From: Garcia nutans
Lineage: Eukaryota; Streptophyta; Magnoliopsida; Malpighiales; Euphorbiaceae
DNA length: 64,000 nucleotides
Assembly (NCBI GenBank): GCA_947685225.1
Contig: CANTUV010000003.1
Span: 442,001-506,000 of the forward strand
Reading direction: 5' to 3'
This document shows, one piece after another, positions 11,093 to 23,600 of this stretch. The stretch's first letter is position 1, and each line of letters begins with the position of its first letter. The translations under genes were made by a program, and so were the position numbers. The notes beneath the pieces are model-generated. The model was given only the letters and a program-made list of their open reading frames with translations, did not search any database and was not told where the DNA came from.

Positions 11093-13827
11093 TCAAACAT
11101 AAAACCTTTTCAATCTGTCAATGTTCACAGGCTCACTAAACTCATTTCTGTCCATGTCTGACAACTTGACTTCACCTTTGTTCATGACTTGTTTCATAAT
11201 GTATGACCCTTCCCAACCAGGTCTGAAATTCTGTCTTGGATCAGGGATATTAGGCTTGCACAGCTTCAACACTAAGTCACCAACTTTAAGCATCCTTATC
11301 TTAACCCTTCTATTGTAGGCCCGAACTATCTTTTTTTGATACAGTTGATGGTCATACAACGCTTTCAACCTTCTTTCTTCTAATAAGGCCAACTGTGCAT
11401 ATCTACTCGCTAACCATTTTATCTAAGGCAATTCAACTTCCAGGACCACCCTCAACAATTGGATCTCAATTTCAATTGGCAATAATTTTTCCATCCCATA
11501 AACCAAAGAAAATAGCGTCATTCTAGTCAGAGTTCATACACTCATCCTGTACCCCCATAAAGCAAAATTAAGCATTTTCAACCAATCCCTGTAAGTCTTG
11601 GTCATCTTGGACAAAATATGCTTAATAGTACTATTCACTGCTTCCACTGCACTATTAGCCTTCGGTCAATAAGGAGAAGATCGGTGATGATAGATCTAGT
11701 ATTTTGAGAATAAATCCCTAACGGCTCCTTAAAACTATACCCCATTATCTGATATTACACTATGTGTGACTCTATACCTACATATGAGGTTCTTTTCAAT
11801 AAATCTAGCCATTTGCCTTAACCCCTACTTGTTAAAAGATTTGGCGTCAACCAATTTTGAAAAATAATCTACTGCTATGACAATGAATCGATGACCATTC
11901 GAAGTCATCGTATGTATCTCTCCAATAATATTAACTCCCCAAGTTGCAAAAGGCCAGGGTGAAGACATAGAATACCATTCTTTGGGAGGCATGTGATTCA
12001 AGTTCCCACACATCTGCCACTACTGGCACTTCTTCACAAAATCAATACAATATTTTTCCATGGTTAACCAATAGTAACCTTGTCAAATTATCTTCTTAAC
12101 CAGGGCCAACCTATTCATGTGGGGTCCATAACTTCCTGCATGTATTTCAAACATGAACTGCTCAACTTCAGACTTCCTTAAGCATCTTAAGTGCACCCCG
12201 TCGGACCATCTTCGATACAACTCTCCATGAAAGGTGATGTATTACAAGGACCATTTCCTTATAGCTCTTCTCTCTTCCATTGTTGCATCCTGTGCGTATT
12301 CCCTACTTTTAAAGAACCGTCTTATGGTGCCATACCACACATCATGGTCCATGTCAGTTTTCATGACTATCTCATACTCATAACAAGGAGTCAATGAACT
12401 GGTCAAAACCAAAGGCTTAAGAAATAACTTAACATAATCTTCCCATACCGAAGCCAGGTTGGCTAGGGCATCGATCATCTGGTTTTCTTCTTTTGGTAGG
12501 TGTATGAACCTACACTCCTTTAAATTCTTCTTCATCATGGACAAATATTCATGGGATGGTTTCAGCTTTTCTTCCTTCAACTCCCATTCTCCATTTACAT
12601 GGGACACTAATAGTAAAGAATTACCAAAGACCTGCACTGTATCAACCTTCATAATCGACAAGGTTTCCAAACCAAAATTACATTCTTCGTACTCCACCAT
12701 GTTGTTGGTTGCCCTAAATTTTAACTTCTTAGCTAAAGGGATGAGCTCTCCTTTTGGCGATTCCAAAATTACTCCCAGGCTAGCCCCTTTTCTATTTATG
12801 GCTCCATGAAAATATATCTTCCACTCTTGGACTTCTATGGCCTCTAAATATTCATCAAGAAATTCCAAAATCACTTCTTCATTGTCAGGCAATGGTTATT
12901 GAGCCAGGAATTTTGCTACTGATCTTCCTATGATAGTTTTCCTAGTTATATACTCAATCTCAAATTCTTCTAAAATTATCAACCATCTGCCATACTTTTT
13001 GATCAACGAGGGTGTTTCCCTTAAATACTTCACTAAATCCACCTTGGAAATTGCTTGTACACTATAAGATTGAAGGTAATAAAGCAACTTATTAGACAAC
13101 TAAACCACTACTATATAATTTTTTTCAATGATACTATACTTAATCTCATAAGGTAGGAGCTTTCTACTTAAATAGTAAATTGCATACTCAACTCCTGATT
13201 CATCCGCTTGTGCTAGGATTGCTCCTATTGACTCTTCTTCTACTTCTAAGTTTAGTAACAAAGGTCTACCAGATTTAGGTGGTTTCAAAATTGGTGGATT
13301 CAGTAAATAGTCTTTTATACTCTCAAAGGCCCTTTGATACTCTTCTTTCCACTTGATTGGCTGGATCTTTCTAAGCAATTTAAAGATAGGTTCACAGATT
13401 ATGGTGAGCTTTGCTATGAACTTGCTAATGCACTGTAACCTTCTAATGAACCCTTGAACTTCTTTCTCCGTCTTAGGGGTCGGTATATCCCTGATTGCCT
13501 TAACTTTGTCAGGGTCAATCTCAATGCCATTTGGACCAATCACATGCCTGAAGTAACCCAAAACACACTTTTTTGGGTTCAACCTTAGCTTATACTTTAC
13601 TGCTCTTTCAAAGAAGATCTCAAAAATTTGAAAATGCTACTCTCTTGTGTCTGACTTCACCCTCATATCATCAACATAAACCTCAACTTCCTTATGCATC
13701 ATGTCATGGAACAAGGTAGTGGGCATCCTCTAATAGGTTGCTCCAACATTCTTTAACCCAAACGACATTACCCTTAGCAAAATATGCCCCATGTAGTAAT
13801 AAAAGCAGTTTTAGCTTTATTCTCTTG
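11093..13827 (-). pseudogene. OG1 pol, 3' part: RT end, RNase H, second RNase H, integrase
   Basis: Read right to left this is the downstream half of an Ogre/Tat pol gene. RT carries YVDD near 13685-13665. The RT end and first RNase H follow (13582-13100; LNPKKC-type start, PGR PLLLNLEV region, YYLSRKL). The Tat-specific second, archaeal-like RNase H is at about 12830-12440 (NNMVEYE and LPKEENQMIDALANLAS). The integrase core begins with SPWPFATWG near 11955, where the first catalytic Asp appears replaced by Asn (WGVN). The second Asp (SDNG) and the Glu (AVEAVN) are visible. The C-terminal segment is 11392-11093 (VGDLVLK and WEGSYIMK). Many stops and frameshifts are present. The 5' half of pol lies at 27483-28900, separated by insertion E1. 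Confidence 0.9.
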
Positions 13828-15431
13828 TGTAACATCTGTGAATTTATAAAAATTAAATTTAATAAATTTAATAAATAATTTAAATGAAAAATTGAGGGAT
13901 TATAAGCGAGAAAGTAAAGTCTATATGTGAAATACATATGAAATATTTATAACATATACACAAGTCAACATTTAAAAAATAAAGTCAATGGTTAAATGGC
14001 AAAAGTGTAAATATGCTTTGTAAAATTAAAATTATTTAAATTATTTAAAAATAAATTATTTATAAATAGAAGACAAAAAAATATCATTTTTAAAATAAAT
14101 AAATAACTAATTAATTAACTAATAAAAATATTAAAATATTATATATATGGTCTTAAATTAAAGGAAAAAAGAAAGAGAAAATATAAAAAACAAAATTCAC
14201 ATCTTCTTCATCTTCAAAGTGTGGCCGAATCTCCATTGGAGTTTTGGTGATTTCTTCTCTAATTGGTAAGCTTTCTTACAAAATTTCTAAGTTTTATGAA
14301 AAGCTATGAATATGTTGGATTTGGGGTTTTGATGTAGCATGATTTAATTGCTTGAATGGGTATGTATGATGCTATTTTAAGTAGTAAATAATGAGTTTCA
14401 AGTTAGATAGAAGAAAGGATTAAGTTTGGGTTGAGTTTGGATGAAGAAGGTAGTTTAGCGTTATGTGTAATTTGAGATTTTCCAATTATGTATTTTAATT
14501 GTTAGAATTGGTGTGTATGATGTTGTTTTGATACCTAAACAAGGATTTTAAAGTCAATGATGGATTTTAAAGTCAATGATGGATTTAATTAAGTTTGGTT
14601 AGAGATTGAGAGAGGTAGTGTTGAATCTAGGGTTATGGAAGAGAAATTTTAAAGTATGGTTGTTTATTTGATTTAATGAATAAATCATGTTATTAAAGAT
14701 TTAAATTATGAAAATGGGCTTAGAGTAACATTTGGAATGGGCTGAAATGAAAAACCATAATTGGTGAAGGTTATGGCACATTTCAGGGTTTTGTACCAAA
14801 ATATGTGTTTAATTGATATAATTGGTTAAAACATATTCCAATGTGACTGTATTAATAAAAATAAACTTAAAACACCATTTATAGTGGATTAAAGTGAAAT
14901 TTTAAAGTTAAAGTAAGGTAAGGCAAATTTTGGAAAATTAGTAGGAATGTGGTTTAATTGGAGTTTAATATTTGAAATGCCTCGAAATGTCATGCTGAAT
15001 GATTATATTTACTCACATTTTGGATATGCATTAAGTGGAAGCATTTTATTCAACCCTAGTATTGAAGGGAATTTGGAAGTGGAGGATAAAGAGTGACTTT
15101 AGCTTGGGTTTGAGTGTTAAATTAAGGTACATACATATTTTTGATAATTTAAAGGTATTTACATTTAATGTGGCTTAACACATTTTGGATAGAAAATGTG
15201 TTAAGCTACTTGACTATTTGAACATTCATATACATTGTGATATGACATGTGAATTGATGAGTATGTATTATGTACAATGTGAAAAGTCATTATTAATGGC
15301 TAAAATGAATAAAATATGGTTTATGTGAATTATGTGAAACTAACCCAAAAATATTTGGGTAATATGATTGTAATGCTAAATGGCAAAAAATTTGAGAAAA
15401 GATACAATGAGATAAGGAAAAATGAGAAAAG
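13828..15431 (+). mobile_element. E1 5' LTR, 3'-truncated
   Basis: It starts TGTAACATCTGTG and matches the LTR at 59277-62173 and the partial LTR from 23601. It stops after the 'gataaggaaaaatgagaaaa' segment, so about 1.1 kb of the LTR's 3' part is missing. A 22-bp internal duplication ('aaagtcaatgatggatt', 14550-14585) is private to this copy. Confidence 0.8.
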
Positions 15432-16368
15432 ATCCTAATTCCATACGGCGGGGGTCAAGGGGGTCAGTGCCCCTTGTAGGGTCAGGGGCAGCGCCCCAGA
15501 AAATTTTAGAAACTGGCTTTTAGGGCTGTAGGTTTTGGTGTTGAAAATTAAGATTTTAGGGTTTAGTATTTAGAAAATAGGGTTTTGGAAACTAGAGTTT
15601 ATAATTTAAAAAGATTGGAATTAGGATTTAAGATTTTTTAGGTTTGGCCACTGGAATTAGGGTTTGAGGTTTTTTAGGTTTACTGGATGGGGGTTTGAAA
15701 AAATGAGGTTTTGGAATTTCGAGAACAAATTAAGGTTTTCTTAGATTAGGGTTTTGGAATCTAGAGTTTTGCAATTAGGGTTTTGGTGGCTTTAGGTAGA
15801 ATAGTTTGAGGAAAGGGTTATGGGGTGACAAGCTTTAAAATAAATTAAGGTTTTGATTTATCTTTTTAGAAGAAACATTGATTATGGAAAATAATTAGGG
15901 TTGTGAGACTTTAATGGAATAATTTAGAGTTTAAAAGTTTTGGAAACAAAAGAATAGTTTAGGGTTTTGATAATTTAATCAATGATTTAGGCTACTAGAT
16001 GGTTTTAAGTTTTTAGTTTTTATAAAACATGCAAGTGGAGTTTTGAAAACCAATTGATTAATGTATTAACTAAAGTAAACAATTAAAGTTATTAAAACAA
16101 AGATCAAGTTACTGCATATTCTTATTAATCAAAGAAAATGAAGCTACTGTGAACATATAATTTATGATTAAAAATCAAACGTGAGGTAGTCGGTTTCACC
16201 TAAAAATTGATTTATGAATGAACAATAATAAAGGCAATGTTGCTGCCTTTGATGGATTGATGATTGATGAATGCTTACTTGCTGCTAATTCCTTCTTGCC
16301 GTCTTTTGCTTTGTTGTTTAATCCTCTTAATGTTAATTGCTGACCCTTGTTAAAGTCTAAAACGTTAT

Positions 16369-16377
16369 TATTTATAG
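16369..16377 (-). promoter_or_regulatory. TATA box of LTR A4
   Basis: The minus strand reads CTATAAATA, 457 bp from the LTR start at 16834. It matches the position and sequence in A1 and A2. Confidence 0.65.
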
Positions 16378-16477
16378 GCCAAAAACCTCAATTAGAATCC
16401 CTAACCCTAATATTAATCCATCCTTAAAAAATATTTTAATTCAATTCAGAAACTAATTTCTAAAAATAATTGAAACC

Positions 16478-16630
16478 ATGTCGATCGACATGGACCAAAG
16501 TCATGTCAACCTGGGCAACAAGGTCGACATGGCCTTTGGCTCATGTCGACTTGGGCATCCAGGTCAACATGGCCTTTGGCTCAAGTCGACCTGGGGCATC
16601 CAGGTCGACATGAGCCAAGGCTCATATCAC
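16478..16630. repeat. Hairpin minisatellite in U3 of LTR A4
   Basis: About three units of roughly 45 bp are built from CATGTCGACCTGG and its complement CCAGGTCGACATG around a short loop (gcat). Arms of up to 13 bp are nearly perfect palindromes. The block lies about 100 bp upstream of the TATA box on the LTR's own strand. Confidence 0.75.
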
Positions 16631-16834
16631 CTGGGCCCTCCTAACTTGAACTAGTTTCATATTTTTAATTTTTTTGGACCGAACCATCTAAAAAATTTGG
16701 TTTAGGATTTTGTAGCTGAGTTTGTGCCTTTTAAAATCAAACTGACTTATTAGAAGTTGTAGATCGGATCGAATTTATTTTGGCATTCTTTAATTAAGAC
16801 CGTATTAACTTAGGGCCAAAATTAAGGGTCTACA

Positions 16835-17703
16835 ATCCTCGTAAGGCATATGTTATTGCTTATACCTTGAGTTGGAAGTCTTTAGCTAGTTTAACTGCTT
16901 ATTCGCTCTCATTGCTTATTGAGTTGAGAGTGCTGCATGCCAGATTTGAGTCTTGTGATGATAGTGCTTTGATGGCTCAGTTGCAGTTAAGGCCAGTGTG
17001 TTGGATCAGATTAGGGAGGCCTAGTTGGCAGATGAGAAAATCTAGAAGATTGTGTTGGATTGCAAAAAGGGTGAAAAGTCGAGACTTTCATGTGAGGGAT
17101 GATGGAAGTCTATGGTACAAAGATAGGTTATGTATTCCTGATGAATCTGAATTGAAGAGGATGATATTAGAGGAAACACATCAGTCATTCTATGCTATTC
17201 ACCCTGGTAGTACCAAGATGTATCAAGATTTGAAGCAACATTATTGATGATCAGGTGTGAAGAGGGACATAGCAGAATTTGTATGCAGATGTCTCACTTG
17301 CCAGAGAGTGAAGGCTAAACACCAGATTCCTTCTTGGTTGCTTGAGCCATTATCAGTGCTTGAAAGGAAATGGGAGCAAGTGATGATGGATTTTGTGACT
17401 GGACTGCCTTTGACCCAGAAGAAGCATAATGCAATCTAGGTGATTGTAGATTGGATGACAAAGACAGCTCATTTTCTTCCTGTTTGGATGGACTACTCAC
17501 TTGAGAGGTTGGTTGAACTGTATATCAGTGAGATACTGAGGTTGCATGGAGTCCAAGTTTCTTTGGTGTCGGACTGAGATCCTCGATTTATATCGAGATT
17601 TTGGAGGAGTTTTCAGGATGTATTAGGTTCTCAATTGCATTTTAGTACTGCTTTCCATCCTCAGATATATAGGCGGTCGGAGAGAGTGATACAAATTCTA
17701 GAG
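16835..17703 (+). pseudogene. Chromovirus X2 pol: RNase H end and integrase N-terminal half
   Basis: The segment begins at the last RNase H motif (decayed form of ADALSRKS). It continues into the integrase HHCC zinc finger, with its His pair in THQSFYAIHPGS and its Cys pair in CRCLTCQ. Then come the first catalytic Asp (VMMDFVTGLP) and second Asp (LVSD, 17566-17577), ending at SERVIQILE where LTR A2 is inserted. Nonsense codons replace conserved Trp or Arg: TGA TGA at 17245-17250, TAG at 17437-17439 and TGA at 17575-17577. A frameshift lies near 17020. X2's LTR, gag and RT upstream are absent. Confidence 0.9.
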
Positions 17704-19453
17704 TGTGAGCGAGGATTTTTGCCCCCACTCCCGGTGGAATGGTTCTTGCAACTTCGGCACTGTTTAGGCTCGGGGCCTTAGAGAACACGGACCTAAGTCC
17801 GGAGAAAATGGAGTCTCCACCTAGACGAGCTGAGAAAAATAAAGGGGTGAATGACTCAATTCCTAAGTAATCCCCATCCCCCTAATGGGTTCGAAAAGTT
17901 GGGTACATGTGGGGAAGGTGAGAAATGGGCCAGCACCCCTACAACGCTCGGTTCATTGGAACCGGCCTCCTTTACAGGTCTTAATATTATAAAATTCTTA
18001 AATATAATAATATTATCCATATTACACACAATAATTAAAATAAAGCATCGATATATTGAAAATCAAAACAATATCCAAACAAAACAATTAAATGGACACC
18101 CATCCGAGGATGGAAACATGTCCTTACATCCCATGCCTAAATAGGACACCCACCAAAAGGTAGAAACATGTCCTTTACATTGGTTCTAAAATGGAAAAGC
18201 AATTTAAATTACATGATATTTAACTAATGAGGTACCCATCAAGTGAAAGCATACCTCTTACAATATTTGCAAATCTAAATAAATTGATAAAAGTAAATAA
18301 CCATTCATCATAAATAAATCATTCATCAAAGGTATTAAACATCAATAAAAAGTAAACATCCATCCATGAAAAATTAAATAAACCAAGCATTGAACTTAAA
18401 TAAATTAAAGCATAATCAAATATAAAATTGAATAAAGCAAATAAAGATTCAAATTAGGGCTACTGTTTCTATTTAAAATTCTTTATTTCATGTGTTTAGG
18501 GTTTTGGAATTCATGGGTTCAAGCTAATGTAAATTTTAAAAGAATTGAAATGGAGCAAAGTTTTAGAATTTAAGAGGTTGATAAAGTTCTTTAATTAACC
18601 AAATTAGTGTTTGTGAAATGAAAATCATGAAATTAGGGTTTGAACACTTTAAAAAACTTAGATTTATGATTTATAGTTACTGAATTATTATTTTGTATTT
18701 ACCATATTGAATTTTAAGCTTACTGTGTTTGAATTTTAGGTTTATAAGGTTTAAGAGTTTAAAGGATTAAAGTTTAGAAAAATTAGGGTTTAAGGTTTTA
18801 AGGGACTTAGGGTTTACTGTTTTGGGTTTTGGAGTTGAATTAGGGTTTAGTGTTTTAGAATTAGGGTTTCGGAGAATGCATTAGATTTCTAGGATTTCAA
18901 AATCAATTGATAATTTTATGAAACTTTATAAAAATAAATCAAATGATTTAAAGTTTATAGAAGCAGAAAAGATGTTTTTTAGGGTTTTTGGAAAGAAACA
19001 GATTTAATTTATGATTTTGCAAATTTGGAAAGCAAATTAGGGTTTTGAGATTTTGAAGAAATAAAAATAACAATTTTAAGCTTTTTGGAAAACAAAGCAA
19101 CGAATTAAGGTTTTTAAACTGTAGAAAAGGGGAATTAAGGTTCTAGGGTTTTTGAATTAAAAGAAACAATAGGATGATTTTAAGCTACTGTGAATAAATT
19201 AGACAATTGATGCATGCCTCCATTTGTTGGTTCCACCAAAAATTTCTTCTTGGATGAACAAAAATAAAGACAAGCTTTACTGCCTTTGATGAATTGAATT
19301 GTTGTTTGCTCTAAAAAAAATCAGATTGATTCACTGCCAGAAGGAATTCTTAAAATGCAAAGTTTTCCTCCTCAATTTAGGTCTCAATTTTCCTCCAAAT
19401 CTCCGTCTGATTTCCTCTTTTTGCCCCCCCCTTTTTTGTGTTATTTTAGTCCT

Positions 19454-19462
19454 TATTTATAG
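19454..19462 (-). promoter_or_regulatory. TATA box of solo LTR A2
   Basis: The minus strand reads CTATAAATA, 448 bp from the LTR start at 19910, matching the position in A1 and A4. Confidence 0.7.
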
Positions 19463-19594
19463 AAGATTTCTATTATTAATTCTAGTTATTCATGGAATAT
19501 AACATTCATTAAGAAAAGGAAACCGAAACCTAATTGTATTAGGTTTCGAAAAATTTGCGTTAGAAAAATTTTGCTGGCGAAAAAAAACTGCTGT

Positions 19595-19728
19595 GGAAAA
19601 ATTACGATGGCGAAAAAGCTGCCGCAGTTGGCTGCTGCAGCGGGGGGTGAATTGGCTTGTGGGAAAATTACGCTGGCAAAAAAGCTGCCGTAGTTGGCTG
19701 CGGCAGCGGGGGCGAATTGGCCTGCGGG
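19595..19728. repeat. 66-bp tandem hairpin repeat in U3 of A2
   Basis: Two units with period 66 bp (attacgatgg at 19601, attacgctgg at 19667). Each contains GCTGCCG[C/T]AG, the loop TTGG, then CTGC[G/T]GCAGC, a 10-bp-arm stem-loop. It lies about 130-270 bp upstream of the TATA box. Confidence 0.8.
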
Positions 19729-19910
19729 CCATTTTGTTTATTATTATTTTTTATTTTTTATTAATAAAATTAGATATTAAAGCAAATATTATTTAATTAA
19801 GATAATAAAAATTGTTTTGGACTAATTAAAATATTTTGGACAAAACAAAAATTATTTTGGACTAATTAAGATATATTGGACTGGACTGTGTCAAAAATTA
19901 AGGGTCTACA

Positions 19911-20634
19911 TTGAGGATATGTTGAGGAGATGTATTATTGATTTCACTGGGAGCTGGGATAGGTTCTTGCCACTGATTGAGTTTGCCTATAACAATAGTC
20001 ATCAATCCAGTATTGGGATGGTGACTTATGAGGCCTTGTATGGTAGGAAGTGCAAGACACTTTTTGTTGGGATGAGGTTGGAGAAGGTAAGTTAGTCAGT
20101 CCCAATTTGATTAAGGAAATAAAAGAGAAAGTGAAGGCGATTCTGTCCCAGCTTCAGACCGACAGAAATCCTATATAGATTTGAAAAGGAAGAATATATA
20201 GTTTAGTATGGGAGATAAAGTATTCCAAAAGGTGTCTCCTTGGAAGAAGATTATGACATTCGACCGCAAAGGGAAGTTTAGTCCTCGTTTCATAGGACCA
20301 TATAAGATTCGGGAGAGAGTTGGTCCAGTAGCTTATAGATTGGCTCTGCCGCCTGAGTTAGATCTGATACACAATGTCTTCCATATCTTTATACTTCAGA
20401 GATACAGGTCAGACCCATCTTATGTCTTGTCAGTAGAGTCTATTTAGGTGAGTCCGGACCTGACTTATGAGAAAGAACCAATGGTGATCTTGGCATAAGA
20501 GGTGAAATAGTTAAGGAACAAAAATGTGCCACTTGTGAAAGTCCTTTGGAGGAATCATACCACTGAGGAGGCGACATGGGAGAGTGAGCAAACAATGGGG
20601 AGTTAGTATCCTTAGTAGTTCTAGAGTTATAGCA
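19911..20634 (+). pseudogene. Chromovirus X2 pol, 3' end: integrase C-terminus and chromodomain
   Basis: This continues the integrase interrupted by A2: EDMLRR, then SWDRFLPLIEFAYNNSHQ and ALYGRK. A one-base loss near 20065 and a short deletion near 20145 follow. A clean stretch (20208-20447) carries VSPWKKI, GPYKIRERVGPVAYRLALPP and HNVFHI. The chromodomain (VPLVKVLWRNH, EEATWESEQ) has three or more stops. It ends just before the PPT. Confidence 0.9.
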
Positions 20635-20654
20635 GATAATTTCGAGGACAAAAT

Positions 20655-20674
20655 TTTCTTTAGGGGGAGAGAAT
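20655..20674 (+). other. Polypurine tract of X2
   Basis: The run tagggggagagaat immediately precedes the LTR start TGTAACATCCG, as in X1. Confidence 0.75.
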
Positions 20675-23600
20675 TGTAACATCCGAAATTTTTAGAAATT
20701 AAATAAAATTAAATTAAATTGGATAAATTAAATAAATAATTTAAATGGAAAATGGAAGGATTTTAAGTAAGAAAGTGGAATGTATATGTGAAATATACAT
20801 GAAATATACATAATATATACAAGTCAACCAAAAGTTAACTCTTTTAAATGACAAGTCAAAGGTCCAATTGCATTTTTGTAAATATACTTTGAAAATTAAA
20901 AATTATTTAAATAATTGTAAAATAATTTATTTTTTTATGGAAGAGGAAAATTATTATTTTTTTAATTAATTAATTAAAAATATAATAAAATATTATATAT
21001 ATAAGGTTAAAAATTAAAGTGGATGGAAAGAGAAAATATTGAAGAGTCTTCCTCTTCCTCTTCTTCTTTCTTGCATGGCCGAACTCCATGGATGATCAAA
21101 GACAAGGTTTTGCTTCTACCATGCTCCATTAATTGAAGGAGTTCAAGTGGGATTTTTAGGGATTTCCACCATAATTAGTAAGTTTTTTAACTTTTTCCTT
21201 GAAATTCCATTAAAGTATGATTATGTTGATTTTAGACTTTTGAAGTGGAATGTTTTAATTGCTTAATTATGTATGAATGAAGTTTTATTAAGTAATTATT
21301 AATAATTTTAAGATTGGATTAAAGAAATGATTGAATTTAAGTTGAGTTTGGTGAGGAGAGAGAATTTAGGGTTATGAAACTTTTTGATTTGTGAAATCAT
21401 GAGTTTTAATTGTGCAATTTGATTCTAAATGTGTTATTTTGATGCATGAACAAGGATTTTAAAGTCAAATGATAGATTTGGTTAAGTTTGGATGGAGTTT
21501 GAGAATGGAAGTGTTGATTTAGGGTTTTGAAAAAGTGAATTTTCAAAGATGGTGAATTGATTGGTTTTAATGTTTAAAGCATGTTATTTAATGATATTAA
21601 GGATGAAAATAAGATTGGATTAAATTGGAATGGAAAACCTTCAATGGTGAAGGTTATGCCATTTTAGGGTTTTGAACTAAAGCATGTGTTTAATTAATGT
21701 GAATGGTTGAAAAATGTTAAAATATGTTTTTAATGATATCAATAAACTTAAAAAAAAAAATTTTAATGGCTTAATATGGTTTTTCAAAGTTAAAGTGAGG
21801 TAAGTCTTAACTTTGGAATTTTGTCTAGAATGATGTTTAATTATGGTTTAAGTTTGGAAATGCCTTTAAATATGATACTAAATGATTATTTATGATCACA
21901 TTTGGTATAGGCATTGACAGGAAGTAGTTTGGCCAACCCAAGTGTTAAAGGATAACTTGAAAGAGGAGGTTGGAATTTGATTTTGTGGCTTGCATTTGAG
22001 AGCTTATAGAGTCAAGTACAAACTTTTGATAAATTAGATGTGTTGGCAATAATTTGGGCTTAACACATTTTAGTTGAAAAATGTGTTAAGTTACTTGATG
22101 CATTAAACATGCATGAACATTGTGTTGTGTCATGTGTAATGTTATGTATGCATTATATGCATTATGAAAAGCCATGATAATGGCTAAATTGAATAAAAAG
22201 TGAAATATGTGCAACATGTGAAAATGACCCAAAGTACTTGGGTAATGTGATTTGTTATGTATACATTAAAGGCATTGTAAAAAGCCATTGTTAATGGCTA
22301 AAGTGCATAAAATGTAATTCATATTTAATTATATGAAATTACCCAAAATATTTGGGTAATGTGTTTTAATGTAAAATGTGATGCAATGTGATGATATTTT
22401 GAAATATGAGGAAATGAAATGAATTGACATTAATAAAATGAGAAAAATGAGAAAATAAGGCAATGTGCCCAATTGATAATGAGAAAAGAGGCAATGTGCT
22501 TATTTGATTATGAGAAAATGAAAAAGAAATTGAAAATTGAAAATATGAAATAATTGTGTGCCTAGTATGTTATTCAATTTCCAGAGTTCTATGTTTAGTG
22601 GCATGCCTATGAGGTTATCCTCATTATTTGCCTTCAGGGCTAGCTTTTGAGCAATTATTTATTTTTCCTTCGGGGCTAAATGCTTGGCGTCACTATATTA
22701 CAATTTACCTTCGGGGCTAGACACATGGTGTCAATATAGACCAGAACAATAACTCTGGAATTTGAATGCATATTAGATCTTTTGGGCCCATGCTTGTGTT
22801 TGTTCTTGTGTGAATTATTGAATGATGAAAGAATATGTTTAAAAGTGAGCTTGGATGCCACATTGTGACATAACATAAAAGTATTCAACATTGGCATTGC
22901 TTTACAATTTTATTGTTATCGAAGTTTGTACCGCTAGGCTTTTGGCTTAGCGCGATTGTAATTCATCGCACAAATAGCAGGGGTGATCCGGTTGAGCCGA
23001 AGAGTTCTTCTAGACTGGGTCGGGTCTAGATTTGAGATTTTGCTAGTAGAGTTGATTTTGGGCATTAAGATCAGAGACACTGCCAACATGTATAGGTTTT
23101 ATATTACATTTTGATATTATGTATATTATATTATGTTTTAGTGTATATATTGTAAATTATAAAGGATGTTTTGGATAAATTAGGTAGTGTGAAGTTTATA
23201 TGTGTTTTGATATATATATATATATATGTATATGTATATATATTTTGAGAAACTTGGAGAAATTGAGGAGTATGAGTGAAGTATATTATTGGTTTTTATT
23301 TGGGAGTGTTTCTCTTATGTAGGTTGTGATTTGTTGAAATTTAGGAATGTCCAAATTACAGACAAAACTCTGATAAATTTTTCCAAGAGATTTTCATATA
23401 AAACTCTATTTTAGAAACTATGTTTTATAAAGAATATATTTTATTTATTATTTAATTATACATTACAAAGTATGTGAGATTTTAAATTTGAAATATGAAA
23501 ATTTTTATTAAACTGGGTTATGACATTTTTATACCGTATACATATATTTTACATATACAGGGTGTATGTATTATACGCATATAGAGTATAAGGTGTTAAA
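20675..23600 (+). mobile_element. 3' LTR of chromovirus X2 (2.9 kb)
   Basis: It runs from TGTAACATCCGAAAT to ...AAGGTGTTAAA, a decayed GTGTTACA end. It is homologous along its length to the E1 and E2 LTRs but clearly diverged from them. It carries a 'ccttcggggctagac' repeat block near 22615-22735 and a TA-rich microsatellite at 23212-23245. It abuts directly the truncated E1 3' LTR at 23601. Confidence 0.85.
22615..22735 (+). repeat. Minisatellite of 'ccttcggggctag' units in LTR X2
   Basis: Three units of about 40-50 bp with the core ccttcggggctag occur here. Homologous arrays with different copy number occur in E1 (26515-26660) and E2 (61166-61312). Confidence 0.7.

Larger units (their letters stand above)
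15437..16834 (-). mobile_element. Ogre/Tat-type LTR A4, truncated (1.4 kb)
   Basis: The right end is the family terminus (minus strand TGTAGACCCTTAATTTTGG). The TATA box is at 16369-16377, a hairpin repeat lies upstream of it, and telo-box motifs lie at 15550-15970. The R-U5 end with CACTCACA is missing. The left edge instead has a GC-rich block (15445-15503) of CAGTGCCCC / CAGCGCCCC type. ATCCT occurs on both sides (15432-15436 and 16835-16839), but the left end lacks the expected TG, so a true TSD is doubtful. Confidence 0.7.
17704..19910 (-). mobile_element. Ogre/Tat-type solo LTR A2 (2.2 kb)
   Basis: On the plus strand it runs from TGTGAGCGAGG to GGTCTACA, so the minus-strand ends are TGTAGACC...CTCACA. 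It splits the X2 integrase within the ILED codons. The flanking pentamers are TAGAG (17699-17703) and TTGAG (19911-19915), a TSD with one later change. No PBS or PPT adjoins it, so it is a solo LTR left by LTR-LTR recombination. It aligns by eye end to end with A1. Confidence 0.92.

Noticed and set aside
15432..16839. ATCCT/ATCCT as a true target duplication of LTR A4
   Set aside because: The left end of A4 lacks TG and the LTR is truncated, so the match may be chance; kept only as a possibility.
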